A DNA stretch of 64,000 bases from Pandoraea anhela (GCF_902459655.1 NZ_CABPSB010000026.1:1-64000), one strand, 5' to 3'. Counted from the stretch's first letter, positions 27,329-36,773 are shown. The notes: a model not told the origin generated them from the sequence alone. Translations and numbers: made by a program.

Positions 27329-28507
27329 ATGTCATCGCTCGTCATCGAATCCGTCAGCAAGCAGTGGGGAGACACGCACGCCCTTCAGGAGGTGAGTTTC
27401 ACCGCCGACGCGGGGTCGCTGGTGGTGCTGCTCGGCCCGTCGGGTTGCGGCAAGTCCACGTTGTTGCGCATGATCGCTGGCCTCGAGACGCCGACGCACG
27501 GGCGCATTCTGCTCGGCGGCGACGATGTGACGGCTTTGCCGCCGGCGCGTCGCAAGTTGTCGATGGTGTTCCAGTCCTACGCGCTCTTCCCGCACCTGTC
27601 CGTGCGCGAAAACCTGTTGTTCGGCCTGCGCGTGCGCCGTGAGCCGACGCGTGACTATCCCCAGCGTCTGGCGCGCGTCGCCTCGTTGCTGGGATTGGCG
27701 CCATATCTGGAGCGCAAGCCGTCGCAACTCTCGGGCGGCCAGCAGCAGCGTGTGGCGCTGGGCCGCGCGGTGATCGCCGAGACTTCCGTGTGTCTGATGG
27801 ACGAACCGCTGTCGAATCTCGATGCGCAATTGCGTCAGGAGATGCGCCGCGAAATCCGGGCGCTGCAACAGCAACTCGGCATGACGCTCATTTACGTCAC
27901 GCACGATCAGACCGAAGCGATGAGCATGGCCGATCAGGTCGTGCTGTTGCGCAACGGTCGTATCGAGCAGCACGGCGCCCCGCATTCGCTTCACGCCACG
28001 CCGTCGACGCGCTTCGCCGCGACTTTTATCGGCACGCCGCCGATGCAGTTGCTGCGCCTCGAACGTCATGGCGACGCGCTGGTGCCTGCCGCTCGGACGG
28101 GCCCCGCGCTCGCCATCGCCGGCCAGCGCGACAGCGCACTGCTCGGCCTGCGTCCGGAGCATGTCCGCGCGGTAGCGCCGACCGCCATCGGCGCTGTACT
28201 CGCGACAGTAAGCGCCGTCGAATATCTCGGTGCCGACACGCTGGTGGCCTGCACGCTCGGCGATGCCGGCGAGATCGCCACGCGCGTGCCGGGCCATCGG
28301 CCGTTTCTGCCGGGCGATGCCATCGGCCTCCAATGGGAGGCTGCCGATCAGCATTGGTTCGACGCGACGTCCGGCGTGCGGCTGGCGGACGCATCGACGA
28401 ATGCGCGGCTGCCGGCGGCGGCCGCCACGACCGAAACCATCAGCACACCTGCGCCGGCCGCCGCGACCCCGCTCGTGACGGCAACGCGTGCCGAACAACA
28501 CGCCTGA
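27329..28507 (+). CDS. ABC importer ATP-binding protein, CUT1/UgpC-MalK type
   Basis: A 392-residue ATPase. Walker A is GPSGCGKST near residue 36, the signature [15 protein letters not shown] near 133, Walker [13 protein letters not shown] near 155 and the switch histidine in [15 protein letters not shown]. The C-terminal regulatory TOBE/OB fold contains [12 protein letters not shown], typical of the MalK/UgpC branch, and ends in an Ala/Thr-rich tail. It is the first gene of a four-gene importer with a binding protein and two permeases on the same strand. The promoter side (27177-27328) shows no clear boxes. Confidence 0.93.
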   Translation: MSSLVIESVSKQWGDTHALQEVSFTADAGSLVVLLGPSGCGKSTLLRMIAGLETPTHGRILLGGDDVTALPPARRKLSMVFQSYALFPHLSVRENLLFGLRVRREPTRDYPQRLARVASLLGLAPYLERKPSQLSGGQQQRVALGRAVIAETSVCLMDEPLSNLDAQLRQEMRREIRALQQQLGMTLIYVTHDQTEAMSMADQVVLLRNGRIEQHGAPHSLHATPSTRFAATFIGTPPMQLLRLERHGDALVPAARTGPALAIAGQRDSALLGLRPEHVRAVAPTAIGAVLATVSAVEYLGADTLVACTLGDAGEIATRVPGHRPFLPGDAIGLQWEAADQHWFDATSGVRLADASTNARLPAAAATTETISTPAPAAATPLVTATRAEQHA

Positions 28508-28625
28508 GCAAGGGCGGGGCAGTCGGTCGCGGCCGACGTCGGCGGGCATGGCGTGTCCGGGACGCTCACCGGCGCGATCGCGAACACCAGTCACACCACC
28601 ACGCTTATATGGGGAACCCAGGGAA

Positions 28626-29939
28626 ATGCGACGCACGATTCTGAAAACGTTTGCGACCGGCCTGATGGCGGCCGCTGCGATGTCGTTGGGCGGTCTGAGC
28701 CGCCCGGTCTTTGCGCAACAGAAGCCGGTTGAACTCCAGTTCTACTACCCGGTTGCCATCGGCGGCCCGGTTACGAAGATCATCAACGACCTGGTGGCGG
28801 ATTTCGAGAAAGATCATCCGACCATCAAGATCAAGCCCGTGTACGCCGGGTCGTATCAGGATTCCGTGGTCAAGGCGCTGACCGCCGCGAAAGCCGGCAC
28901 GCCCCCGCAACTGGCCGTGCTGGCCGCCGCCGATGTCTTCACGCTGATCGACGAAGACGCTGTCGTGCCTATCGACAGCATCGCGAACACGCCGGCCGAC
29001 AAGCAATGGCTCGACGGCTTCTATCCGGCGCTGATGCTGAACTCGCGCATCGACGGTCACACGTGGGGCGTGCCGTTCCAGCGTTCGACCATCGTCATGT
29101 ACTGGAACAAGGACGCATTTCGCGACGCCGGTCTCGACCCGGATCGCGCCCCGGCGAACTGGGACGAACTCGTGAGCTACGCCCAGAAGCTCACCCGACG
29201 CGACGCGTCGGGCAACGTGACGCAGTGGGGCATCAAGGTGCCGTCGGTCGGTTTCGCTTACTGGCTGTTCCAGGCGTTCACCACGCCCGCCGGCATCGAA
29301 CTGATGAACCCGGCGGGCACGAAGACGTTCCTCAACGCGCCGCAGGCCGTGCAGTCGCTGCAATACTGGGTCGATCTGACGACAAAGTACAAGGTCATGC
29401 CGACAGGCTCGATCGAGTGGGGTACTACGCCGAAGGATTTCCTCGAGAAGAAGGCCGCCATCATTTACACGACGACCGGCAACCTGACCAACATCCGCAC
29501 CAACGCCACGTTCCCGTTCGGCGTAGGCAAGATGCCGGCGAAGGTGCGCGGCGGCAGCCCGACCGGCGGCGGCAACTTCTACGTCTTCAAAAAGACGACG
29601 CCGGAAGAAAAGCAGGCGGCGATGACATTCATCAAGTGGGCTAGCGCGCCTGAGCGCGCTGCACAGTTCGGCATCGACACGGGTTACGTCGCCGTGACGC
29701 CGGCCGCGTGGGAAACGCCGGCGATGAAACAGTACGTGCAGAAGGTGCCTGCCGCCGCCGTGGCGCGTGACCAGCTGAGCGTAAGCGTGGCCGAGTTCTC
29801 GACGCATGACAACCAGCGCGTGACGAAAGCCCTCAACGATGCCATTCAGGCCGCCGTGACCGGGACCAAGTCGCCGAAGCAGGCGCTCGACGACGCGCAA
29901 CGCGACGCCGATCGCATTCTGCGTCCGTATGCACGTTGA
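28626..29939 (+). CDS. ABC importer substrate-binding protein, family 1 (UgpB-like)
   Basis: A 437-residue periplasmic binding protein. The signal peptide ends near residue 32 (LGGLSRPVFAQQ). The mature N terminus VELQFYYPVAIGGPVTKIIN followed by FEKDHPTIKIKPVYAGSYQD resembles UgpB, the glycerol-3-phosphate-binding protein, as do the WGVPFQRSTIVMYWNKDAF segment and the late GGNFYVFKKTTPEEKQAA. Glycerol phosphodiesters or a related polyol or sugar are possible substrates; no ugpQ-type phosphodiesterase is next to it, so this is uncertain. It is 118 bases after the ATPase gene. Confidence 0.92.
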   Translation: MRRTILKTFATGLMAAAAMSLGGLSRPVFAQQKPVELQFYYPVAIGGPVTKIINDLVADFEKDHPTIKIKPVYAGSYQDSVVKALTAAKAGTPPQLAVLAAADVFTLIDEDAVVPIDSIANTPADKQWLDGFYPALMLNSRIDGHTWGVPFQRSTIVMYWNKDAFRDAGLDPDRAPANWDELVSYAQKLTRRDASGNVTQWGIKVPSVGFAYWLFQAFTTPAGIELMNPAGTKTFLNAPQAVQSLQYWVDLTTKYKVMPTGSIEWGTTPKDFLEKKAAIIYTTTGNLTNIRTNATFPFGVGKMPAKVRGGSPTGGGNFYVFKKTTPEEKQAAMTFIKWASAPERAAQFGIDTGYVAVTPAAWETPAMKQYVQKVPAAAVARDQLSVSVAEFSTHDNQRVTKALNDAIQAAVTGTKSPKQALDDAQRDADRILRPYAR

Positions 29940-30014
29940 GCGATAGCGAAGGGAACCCGTTTCGTAGCCAACCGTTGCCGTACGGCATTTTCCGTGCGTC
30001 AACGGGGGCCGAAC

Positions 30015-30058
30015 CGATGAACTGCCGATGAACTGCCGATCGACTGTCGATGAACCGT
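30015..30058. repeat. Four tandem 11-bp units spanning the permease start codon
   Basis: CGATGAACTGC occurs twice (30015-30025 and 30026-30036), then CGATCGACTGT and CGATGAACCGT. The start codon of the following permease (30050) is the ATG inside the fourth unit; earlier units carry ATG codons in other frames. Confidence 0.7.
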
Positions 30059-30925
30059 ACCTCCGTCACCTGGGTGCCCTGGCTGCTGCTGTTGCCGGCG
30101 TTGCTGCTGCTCGTCGCCTTCACTCACTATCCTGCCGTCGCGACACTGTGGCACAGCGTGTTTTCGACGGCACGCGCCGGCGCACCTTCGGTGTTCGTCG
30201 GTGCCGAAAATTATCAGCTGCTGCTCGACGATCCGGTGTTCTGGCAAGCGCTGCGCAATAACGTCCTGTTCGCGCTGATCACCGTGCCGGCGGCTATCGC
30301 GTTGTCGATCGTGATGGCGCTATGGGTGCATCGGCAGGTGCCGGGGCGCGCCCTGTTGCGCCTCGCTTACTTCACGCCCGCCATACTGCCGATGATCGCC
30401 GTGGCGAACATCTGGCTGTTTCTCTACACGCCGCAGTACGGCCTCGTCGCGCAGATTACCCAGGCGCTGGGCTGGGGCGATCACAACTGGCTCGGCCAGC
30501 CGGGCACCGCGCTGCCTGCCCTGATGGTCGTGACGATCTGGAAAGAAGCCGGATTCTTCATGATTTTCTATCTGGCGGCGTTGCAGCAGATATCACCGAC
30601 GCTGGCCGAGGCGGCTGCGCTCGAAGGCGCGTCGCGTTGGCAGTTCTTCCGGCGCGTGCAATGGCCGCTGCTCATGCCCACCACGGTGTTCGTCGTCGTC
30701 AATGCGGTGATCAACGCGTTTCGTCTGGTCGATCACGTGGTCGTGATGACGCGCGGCGGGCCGGATAACGCGACGCAACTGCTGCTCTATTACGTTTATC
30801 AGGTGGCGTTCAGTTTCTGGGATACGTCGTACGCGGCGGCGCTGACCGTGGTGCTGCTCACGCTGCTCGCCATCGTCGCCTTCGTGAAGTTTCGCCTGCT
30901 CGACTCACGCACGCATTATCAATGA
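30050..30925 (+). CDS. ABC importer permease, CUT1 type (UgpA-like)
   Basis: A 291-residue inner-membrane permease with about six helices. It begins TSVTWVPWLLLLPALLLLVA, followed by the ALRNNVLFALITVPAAIALS and the periplasmic AYFTPAILPMIAVANIWLFL. The EAA loop, which docks on the ATPase, is LAEAAALEGASRWQFFRRVQ followed by WPLLMP. The start codon lies in an 11-bp tandem repeat and has no recognisable Shine-Dalgarno sequence; a GGGGGCC lies 40 bases upstream. The 3' end overlaps the next permease by four bases (ATGA). Confidence 0.93.
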   Translation: MNRTSVTWVPWLLLLPALLLLVAFTHYPAVATLWHSVFSTARAGAPSVFVGAENYQLLLDDPVFWQALRNNVLFALITVPAAIALSIVMALWVHRQVPGRALLRLAYFTPAILPMIAVANIWLFLYTPQYGLVAQITQALGWGDHNWLGQPGTALPALMVVTIWKEAGFFMIFYLAALQQISPTLAEAAALEGASRWQFFRRVQWPLLMPTTVFVVVNAVINAFRLVDHVVVMTRGGPDNATQLLLYYVYQVAFSFWDTSYAAALTVVLLTLLAIVAFVKFRLLDSRTHYQ

Positions 30926-31812
30926 CGACCTCGGCCAATCCTTCCGGCGCCTCGCAAACGTCGGCGCAAGAGACTGCGCGTCCCACGTCGCCGGCATTTT
31001 CCGCGACGGGCCATGCAAGCCGGCTCGATGTCGCCGGCGCGTGGCTGCTCGGTCTGCTGTGGCTGCTGCCGCTGCTCTACGCGGTGTGGAGTGCGTTCCA
31101 CCCGTCTGCTTACGCCACGCGCTTTTCGCTGGCGGCGCCGCTCACGCTGGAGAACTTTGTCAACGCGTGGCAGGCGGCGCCGTTCGGGCGCTATCTCGTC
31201 AACACGTTCGTGCTGGTGACGGTGATCCTCGCCGCGCAACTCGTGCTGGCCACGCTTGCCGCTTACGCGTTTGCCCGCTTCACGTTCCGTGGCAGCGAAG
31301 TGGCGTTCATGATCGTGCTGCTGCAACTGATGGTCATGCCGGACGTGCTGATCGTCGAGAACTACCGCACCATTGCATGGATGGGGCTGCGAGACACGAT
31401 TCTCGGCATTGCGCTGCCATATTTCGCGTCGGCATTCGGCATTTTCCTGTTGCGTCAGGCATTCAAGACCGTGCCGCGTGAGCTCGACGACGCGGCGCGT
31501 GTGGAAGGCGCCAACGCGTGGCAAGTGTTGTGGCGCGTGTACGTGCCGCTCGCGCGTCCGGTGTATGTGGCGTATGCGCTGGTGTCGATCAGCCATCACT
31601 GGAACAACTTTCTGTGGCCGCTGATCGTGACGAACTCGGTGCAGACGCGTCCGCTGACCGTGGGCCTGCAAGTGTTTGCGGCGACCGATCAGGGCATCGA
31701 CTGGTCGCTCATCACGGCGGCGACACTGATGACGGCGGCGCCGCTGTTCGTCGCCTTCCTGCTGTTTCAGCGCCAGTTCGTGCAATCGTTCATGCGCGCA
31801 GGCATTCGCTGA
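30922..31812 (+). CDS. ABC importer permease, CUT1 type (UgpE-like)
   Basis: A 296-residue permease. After a polar N-terminal 30 residues (Ser/Thr/Ala-rich) the first helix AWLLGLLWLLPLLYAVWSAF begins. Family landmarks are LAAPLTLENFVNAWQAAPFG, LATLAAYAFARFTFRG and the EAA loop VPRELDDAARVEGANAWQVL followed by WRVYVPLARP. It completes the importer with the ATPase, binding protein and first permease; translation is coupled to the first permease by the ATGA overlap. No transcription terminator is visible immediately after on the plus strand. Confidence 0.93.
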   Translation: MTTSANPSGASQTSAQETARPTSPAFSATGHASRLDVAGAWLLGLLWLLPLLYAVWSAFHPSAYATRFSLAAPLTLENFVNAWQAAPFGRYLVNTFVLVTVILAAQLVLATLAAYAFARFTFRGSEVAFMIVLLQLMVMPDVLIVENYRTIAWMGLRDTILGIALPYFASAFGIFLLRQAFKTVPRELDDAARVEGANAWQVLWRVYVPLARPVYVAYALVSISHHWNNFLWPLIVTNSVQTRPLTVGLQVFAATDQGIDWSLITAATLMTAAPLFVAFLLFQRQFVQSFMRAGIR

Positions 31813-31892
31813 CGCCGCTATGGCGTGGCTGGGTGGTGGCTGAGTGAGGGCCGAATGAGGGCCGAATGAGGGCCGTGCGCATGACGCACACC

Positions 31893-31924
31893 AAAAGCAA
31901 AACGGCACGCGGGGAGCGTGCCGT
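31893..31924 (-). terminator. Rho-independent terminator, minus strand, after the usp gene
   Basis: ACGGCACGC (31902-31910) and GCGTGCCGT (31916-31924) form a perfect 9-bp stem with a 5-base loop. On the minus strand the stem is followed by TTTGCTTTTGG. It lies about 140 bases after the stop of the universal stress protein gene. On the plus strand there is no T-run. Confidence 0.65.
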
Positions 31925-32064
31925 CGTATGGCGTATTTGCGCGATATTCGATCGATATTTGCGCAATACTTGCGCCTTGTCGTCTATCGTCGGCGGACGT
32001 AGCGGCCTTTTGGGGCAGGTGGAGCCGCAGGTCCTGATGACGATGCCCGCCTGAGCGGCGTGTG

Positions 32065-32526
32065 TTATTTATCGGCCGCCTTCACCAGCAGCACCGGCAA
32101 GGTGGTGATGCGCAGCAGTGTTTCCGCCACGCTGCCGAGCAGCAGACGGTTGATGCCGCGGCGTCCGTGCGTGCCGAGCACGATCACATCGGCGTTCCAC
32201 TCCTGCGCTTCGCGCAGCACGGCGTCGGCGATTTCGTCGGTGCCGGCTTCGAGCGTGATCATCTTCGTCTCGGCGTCGACGCCGCGCTTTTTCAGATCGG
32301 CCTGCGCCTTGGCGAGAATTTCATCCGTCTCCTTCTCGAACGACGCCTGGCTCTCCAGAGGGACGAAGCCGCTGTAAGCGCCCGCGGCGTAAGCGTTAGC
32401 GAGCGATGGGACGACCGAGACCAGGCGAATTTTCCCCTGGCTGAGTGCTACGAGCTTGACCGCTTCGTCGATGGCTCGGTTCGAGGGAGTGCTGCCGTCG
32501 ATCGAAACCAGAATGCGTTCATACAT
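32065..32526 (-). CDS. Universal stress protein, UspA family
   Basis: A 153-residue single-domain Usp. It begins MYERILVSIDGSTPSNRAID and ends with the ATP-binding signature LGTHGRRGINRLLLGSVAET followed by LLRITTLPVLLV. The GxxGxxxxxxxxGS/T pattern places it in the ATP-binding subgroup. Such proteins are cytoplasmic dimers made under starvation and stress. The ATG at 32526 follows AAGAGGACACC. A degenerate array of 14-bp tandem repeats lies about 170 bases upstream. Confidence 0.93.
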   Translation of the reverse strand: MYERILVSIDGSTPSNRAIDEAVKLVALSQGKIRLVSVVPSLANAYAAGAYSGFVPLESQASFEKETDEILAKAQADLKKRGVDAETKMITLEAGTDEIADAVLREAQEWNADVIVLGTHGRRGINRLLLGSVAETLLRITTLPVLLVKAADK

Positions 32527-32830
32527 GATGGTGTCCTCTTGGGGCTGAAAATGCGTGAAAGCGCGCGTCTTGCCGCAGACGACGGCCGGCGTTGCGACAT
32601 CGCCCGGCCTGCGACAATTCGTCGGGGGGTGAATTTCATTCTCGCACTGCGTGCCTTGGAAGTCATCCCATCCGATGCAGGGGAATTGACCGCACGCAAT
32701 AAGGCATCGCAATTAAGGCATCGCAATCAACGAATCGCAATTCATGAATCGCAATTAACGCATCGTAATGCCAACGGCCGGTGCGTGCACGTCACGCTGC
32801 CGGTCGCCGAAACGCGTTTTGGGACGACGC
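32527..32830. other. usp upstream region with repeats
   Basis: A 304-base gap between the lipoprotein stop and the usp start, both on the minus strand. It has no gene; the main feature is the 14-bp tandem array at 32698-32767. Confidence 0.55.
32698..32767. repeat. Five tandem 14-bp repeats
   Basis: Five contiguous 14-base units (starting 32698, 32712, 32726, 32740, 32754) share the consensus AWTAACGCATCGCA, with one or a few changes each; the core ATCGCAAT is constant in four. The AT-rich array stands out against the GC-rich background and lies upstream of the usp gene. Confidence 0.8.
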
Positions 32831-33085
32831 TCAGTTCCGGTGGCAGGCGATCACCAGATTGGCGACGTTGCCGTTCACTTCGCGCGTGAGTATGTCGTAA
32901 CCCTTCTGCGCGCATTGCGTGAGCGCGCGCTGTTCGCAGTCTCCCGGGCTCACGGCGGAGCACTGAATTTGCACGGTAGGGCGACCGTCGGACGTGAACA
33001 GCGGGGCGGACGAGCCGCAGGCGGACAGCGTGACAGTGAGAAGCCCCGAGGCAAGCAGAATGGCGATCTTGGCGAGATTTTTCAT
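32831..33085 (-). CDS. Small lipoprotein
   Basis: An 84-residue predicted lipoprotein. The signal peptide MKNLAKIAILLASGLLTVTL is followed by the lipobox LSAC with the acylated Cys23. The mature part is about 60 residues with three further cysteines (QIQCSAV, GDCEQRA, LTQCAQKG) and a closing IACHRN, so disulfides are likely in the periplasm. It is anchored to the outer or inner membrane. I do not recognise the family; function unknown. The start has a modest purine-rich leader. Confidence 0.75.
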   Translation of the reverse strand: MKNLAKIAILLASGLLTVTLSACGSSAPLFTSDGRPTVQIQCSAVSPGDCEQRALTQCAQKGYDILTREVNGNVANLVIACHRN

Positions 33086-33187
33086 AGTGGTCGTCTTACA
33101 GGCTTTCGCGAGTATAGCGCGCCATCGCGCGGGTGCACGACAGGGCGCCCGCGTGGCCGGTGCGCGAGGCGATGCGTGCCGCCCGGC

Positions 33188-34096
33188 TCAGACCGGCGGG
33201 TTGCGCCCCATCGCGCGCTGGCGGCGCAGCGTGCGAACGCTATCGAACACGATGAGCGCCACGCCGATCCAGATCGGCACGTAGGTCCACAGCCCCTGCG
33301 CGGTGAACGGCTCGCCGAGCAGGAAGATCGACACGGCGAACAGCAGCACCGGTTCGACGTAGCCGAGAATGCCGTACAGCCCGATCGGCAGCACCCGCGC
33401 AGCAGCGAACGTGCTCGCGAGCGCGCTCGCGCTGAGCAGGCCCAGCGCCGGTAGCCAGAACCAGAAGCGCGGCTCGGCGAGCGCCGGCGCGTTTTGCGTC
33501 CACGTGCTGCCGATCAGCGCGACGGCCACCGGCGCCATCGCCAGCATCTCCAGAATGAAGCCGCTCAGGGCGTCGAGATGCAGTCGGCGGCGCAGCAGGA
33601 AGTACGGCGGATAGCCGAACATGATGAGCGCCGTGACCCAGGACAGCGCCCGGGTCTCCCATAGCTCGTGCGCGACGCCGAGCGCCGCAAAGATCACCGC
33701 CGCGGTTTGCAGCGGGCTCAGACGTTCCTGATACACCGTACGGCCGGCCAGCACCATCGTGAGGGGCAGCAGGAAGTAGCCGAGCGACGCGTCGAGCATG
33801 CGCTGTTGCAGCGGCGCCCAGACGAACAGCCAAAGCTGCACGCCGAGCATCGCCGCGCACAGCAGGACCGCGCCGAGCAGCGCAGGCCGGTGCAGCACGT
33901 GGGAGACGGTGCTGGCCACGATTTCCCAACGCCGCAGCGCCGTGACGATGACGAGCGTGCCGGGCAGCGTGAGCAGGATGCGCCAGGCGAAGACGTCCAG
34001 CCCGGACAGGGGCGACAACTGCGCCACCAGCGCCGGCATGACCGAAAACATGACCGACGCCGAAACGGAAAGCATCACGCCGCGACCGGAAAGCAT
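33188..34096 (-). CDS. rarD: EamA family transporter RarD-like
   Basis: A 302-residue ten-helix drug/metabolite transporter. The segment GVMLSVSASVMFSVMPALVA and FAWRILLTLPGTLVIV, then LQLWLFVWAPLQQRMLDASL-like text (VWAPLQQRMLDASLGYFLLP), are diagnostic of the RarD subgroup. The final helices FAVSIFLLGEPFTAQGLWTY are also typical. The ATG at 34096 starts the family-like part; the frame stays open further upstream without similarity. The substrate of RarD proteins is not established. It is divergent from hisN. Confidence 0.85.
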   Translation of the reverse strand: MLSGRGVMLSVSASVMFSVMPALVAQLSPLSGLDVFAWRILLTLPGTLVIVTALRRWEIVASTVSHVLHRPALLGAVLLCAAMLGVQLWLFVWAPLQQRMLDASLGYFLLPLTMVLAGRTVYQERLSPLQTAAVIFAALGVAHELWETRALSWVTALIMFGYPPYFLLRRRLHLDALSGFILEMLAMAPVAVALIGSTWTQNAPALAEPRFWFWLPALGLLSASALASTFAAARVLPIGLYGILGYVEPVLLFAVSIFLLGEPFTAQGLWTYVPIWIGVALIVFDSVRTLRRQRAMGRNPPV

Positions 34097-34429
34097 GGGA
34101 GTCCTGTCAAAGAGGTGGGAGGAACGGGACCGGAAAAGGAAAAGGAGACGGAGCAAGGCCCCGATCCGGCCGCGAGCATAGCGCATTTGCACCACTTTTG
34201 GGCGCTCTCGAGGGCACGTCGCGCCTTTCCTGATCGTCGTCGTGTTCGCCGCCTCGTTGTCGCCCCATCCTCTCGAAGGCTCCCGTATCTTTCCTAATCG
34301 CGTCGTCTTGCCGCAAGCGATGGCCCCGCCTGTCGTCGCGGCGTCAGCGGGGAGCGCGTATCATCGCGATGTACCAGGTATTTTTCCCATTCGCCGCTGC
34401 ACGCGGCCCCTTTTACCGGAGATTCGTGC
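34097..34429. other. Divergent rarD-hisN region
   Basis: A 333-base region with no gene. Neither direction shows a convincing -35/-10 pair; hisN is preceded by TTTACCGGAGATTCGTGC, where GGAG serves as ribosome-binding site. Confidence 0.4.
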
Positions 34430-35230
34430 ATGTCGTCTTCCCCTGCCGTCGCTGAATATGCTGCCTTCGCCGCTTCGCTGGCCGACGCCGTTCGGCCGCT
34501 GTCGCTGGGCTGGTTCCGCCGGCGTCTGGCGGTTGACGACAAGGCTGACGAAAGCCCGGTGACGATTGCTGACCGTGAGGTCGAGACCGCGCTGCGCGAG
34601 AAGATCGCCGAGCGCTACCCGTCGCACGGGATCTGGGGCGAGGAATTCGGCAAGCGCGGACTGGACGCCGAGTTCGTCTGGTCGGTCGACCCGATCGACG
34701 GCACGCGCAGCTTCATCACGGGCCACCCGCTGTGGGGCACCTTGCTCGCGTTGCTGCAAAACGGTCAGCCCATCGTCGGTCTGATCGATATTCCGGCGAC
34801 CGGCGAGCGCTGGATCGGCGTGAACGATGTTGCCGGCGGCGTGCGCGAAGCGCGCTTCGGTCAGGCGCATTGTGCGACCAGCCCCGTGACGTCGCTCGCG
34901 GACGCCACGGTCTACGCGACGTCGCCCGACATTTTCGACGCGGCCCAGTACGCCCGCTTCGAGCGTCTGACGAAGGCGGTGAGCCGCCGTCGTTTCGGTG
35001 GGGACTGCTACGCCTACGGATTGCTCGCGAGCGGGCACATCGAACTGGTGATGGAAGCGGGTTTGCAGACTTACGACTATCTTGCCGTAGCGCCCGTGAT
35101 CGAAGCGGCGGGCGGCGTTATCACCGACTGGGATGGCAAACCGCTGACGCTTACCTCGCAGGGACAAGTGCTCGCGGCCGCCAACGCCGAACTTCACGCG
35201 GCGGCGCTCGCCTGTATTCGCGACGCGTAA
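34430..35230 (+). CDS. hisN: Histidinol-phosphatase, inositol monophosphatase family
   Basis: A 266-residue IMPase-fold phosphatase. Metal-binding residues lie in SPVTIADREVE, in WGEEFG and in the signature WSVDPIDGTRSFITGHPLWG; the C-terminal motif is AGLQTYDYLAVAPVIEAAGG. The HPLWGTLLAL and RRRFGGDCYAYG segments match the HisN branch that removes phosphate from L-histidinol phosphate in histidine synthesis. It stands alone, away from other his genes, which is common for hisN. Other IMPase-type activities cannot be excluded. Confidence 0.88.
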   Translation: MSSSPAVAEYAAFAASLADAVRPLSLGWFRRRLAVDDKADESPVTIADREVETALREKIAERYPSHGIWGEEFGKRGLDAEFVWSVDPIDGTRSFITGHPLWGTLLALLQNGQPIVGLIDIPATGERWIGVNDVAGGVREARFGQAHCATSPVTSLADATVYATSPDIFDAAQYARFERLTKAVSRRRFGGDCYAYGLLASGHIELVMEAGLQTYDYLAVAPVIEAAGGVITDWDGKPLTLTSQGQVLAAANAELHAAALACIRDA

Positions 35231-35284
35231 CGGCGCCCCCACCGGCCGCCGGACGCAACGCCTTCGGCCTTAGGCTTTCGGTCG

Positions 35285-36616
35285 TCAGGCGGCCCGGCCG
35301 GGCAAGCCCCGCCAGATGCGCGGCAACAGCACGCCGAGCACGAGGCCGCGCGTGGCAAGAAACGCCATGAGCGCGACCCACAAACCGTGATTGCCCCACG
35401 CCTCGAGCGTGAGCGGCATTAGCGCGCCAAACACCAGCAGACCGATCAGCGACGACGTCAGCAACTCGCGCGTGCGTGTCGCACCGATGAACACGCCGTC
35501 CAGCTGGAAGCACCAGACCGCGACGATGGGCGAGAGCACCGCCCACGGCAGAAATTCGCGTGCGGTCTCGCGCAATGCCGGTTGGTCGGTCAGCGCGTCG
35601 ATGATCGTATGGCCCGCGACCGCGTAGATCAGCGCGAACGCAATCGCGCAGGCAAGCGCCCATCCCAGCGACAACCGGATCGCATGCAGCAGCGCCTGCC
35701 GCTGGCGGGCGCCGACGTACGCGCCGACGAGCGCCTCGGCCGCATGTGCGAAGCCGTCGAGGCCATAAGCCATGAACGTCTGAAAGTTCAGCAGGAGCGC
35801 ATTGGCCGCGAGCGTGGTGTCGCCCAGGCGGGCGCCGACGCGGGCAAACCAGGCGAACGCGAGTTGCAGGAACAGGGTGCGCAGGAAGATGTCGAGATTC
35901 AGACGCAGCAGCCGCCACAGCGCGCCGCGCTCCACCAGCGTCGCCCATTGCAGCGGCGGCAGCCCTGGCGTGCGGGCCAGCCATAGCAGCCACGCGCCGA
36001 GCGCGAAGCCGAGCACGTCGGCGAGCGCCGTCGCCCACGCGATGCCGGCCACGCCCCAGTCGAAGCCGCGAACGAACGCGAGCACCGCCACGATGTTCAC
36101 GACATTGATGACCACTTGCACGGCAAGGCCCTGACGCACCCGCTGGCACGCGAGCAAGTAGCCGAGCACCGCATAGTTGCCGAGCGCAAACGGCGCGGCG
36201 AGCATGCGGATGCCTGCGTATTCGCGTCCGAGCGACTGCACCTGCTCGCTGCCGCCGAGCCACGACACGCCAAGCGACACCAGCGGCTCACGCAGCACGA
36301 GCAACGCCATGCCGATCGCGAAGGCCAGCGCCAGCGCGCGGGCGAGCGTGTCGCGCAGGCGTTCGGCGTCGCGCGCGCCGTAAGCCTGCGCGGCCAGACC
36401 GGTGGTGCCCATGCGCAGGAACGAAAAACCCCAGAAGATCAGGTTCAGGAGCAATCCGCCGAGCGCGACACCGCCCAGATAGGCGGGGCCCGGCAGATGG
36501 CCGGCCACTGCCGTATCGACGGCGGAGAGCAGCGGTTGAGTGAGGTTGGCGAGCACGATCGGCACCGCCAGACGAAGCAATTGCCGGTGACCGGCAGCCG
36601 CAGGGGCAGGGTTCAT
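35285..36616 (-). CDS. MATE family efflux transporter (DinF-like)
   Basis: A 443-residue transporter with twelve predicted helices. LLRLAVPIVLANLTQPLLSA followed by VDTAVAGHLPGPAYLGGVAL is the start of the MATE fold, with the conserved FSFLRMGTTGLAAQAYGA motif. The second half repeats the pattern (LDIFLRTLFLQLAFAWFARV, FMAYGLDGFAHAAEALVGAY). The closing residues match the DinF branch. It exports cationic or other organic compounds by proton or sodium antiport. A perfect -10 TATAAT lies upstream on the same strand. Confidence 0.92.
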   Translation of the reverse strand: MNPAPAAAGHRQLLRLAVPIVLANLTQPLLSAVDTAVAGHLPGPAYLGGVALGGLLLNLIFWGFSFLRMGTTGLAAQAYGARDAERLRDTLARALALAFAIGMALLVLREPLVSLGVSWLGGSEQVQSLGREYAGIRMLAAPFALGNYAVLGYLLACQRVRQGLAVQVVINVVNIVAVLAFVRGFDWGVAGIAWATALADVLGFALGAWLLWLARTPGLPPLQWATLVERGALWRLLRLNLDIFLRTLFLQLAFAWFARVGARLGDTTLAANALLLNFQTFMAYGLDGFAHAAEALVGAYVGARQRQALLHAIRLSLGWALACAIAFALIYAVAGHTIIDALTDQPALRETAREFLPWAVLSPIVAVWCFQLDGVFIGATRTRELLTSSLIGLLVFGALMPLTLEAWGNHGLWVALMAFLATRGLVLGVLLPRIWRGLPGRAA

Positions 36617-36693
36617 GGGTGAGCTGTGCGGCGGCCGTTCATGGCGGCGGCGCCGTCGGATTCCGCACGCGGCGGCAGGTTGTGAGTGCGCCG

Positions 36694-36699
36694 ATTATA
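36694..36699 (-). promoter_or_regulatory. Sigma70 -10 box for the MATE gene
   Basis: On the minus strand the sequence reads TATAAT, 78 bases before the MATE start codon. The -35 position is not well matched. Confidence 0.4.
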
Positions 36700-36773
36700 A
36701 GGGCTAGGGCTAAGGCAGGGGCGCCACGCCCCATGTCCGCGACGGCAGGCATGTCGACGCATGGCATCGGGCG

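Noticed and set aside
32698-32767. CRISPR array
   Set aside because: The units are directly contiguous with no spacers, the period is 14 bases, and no cas gene is present.
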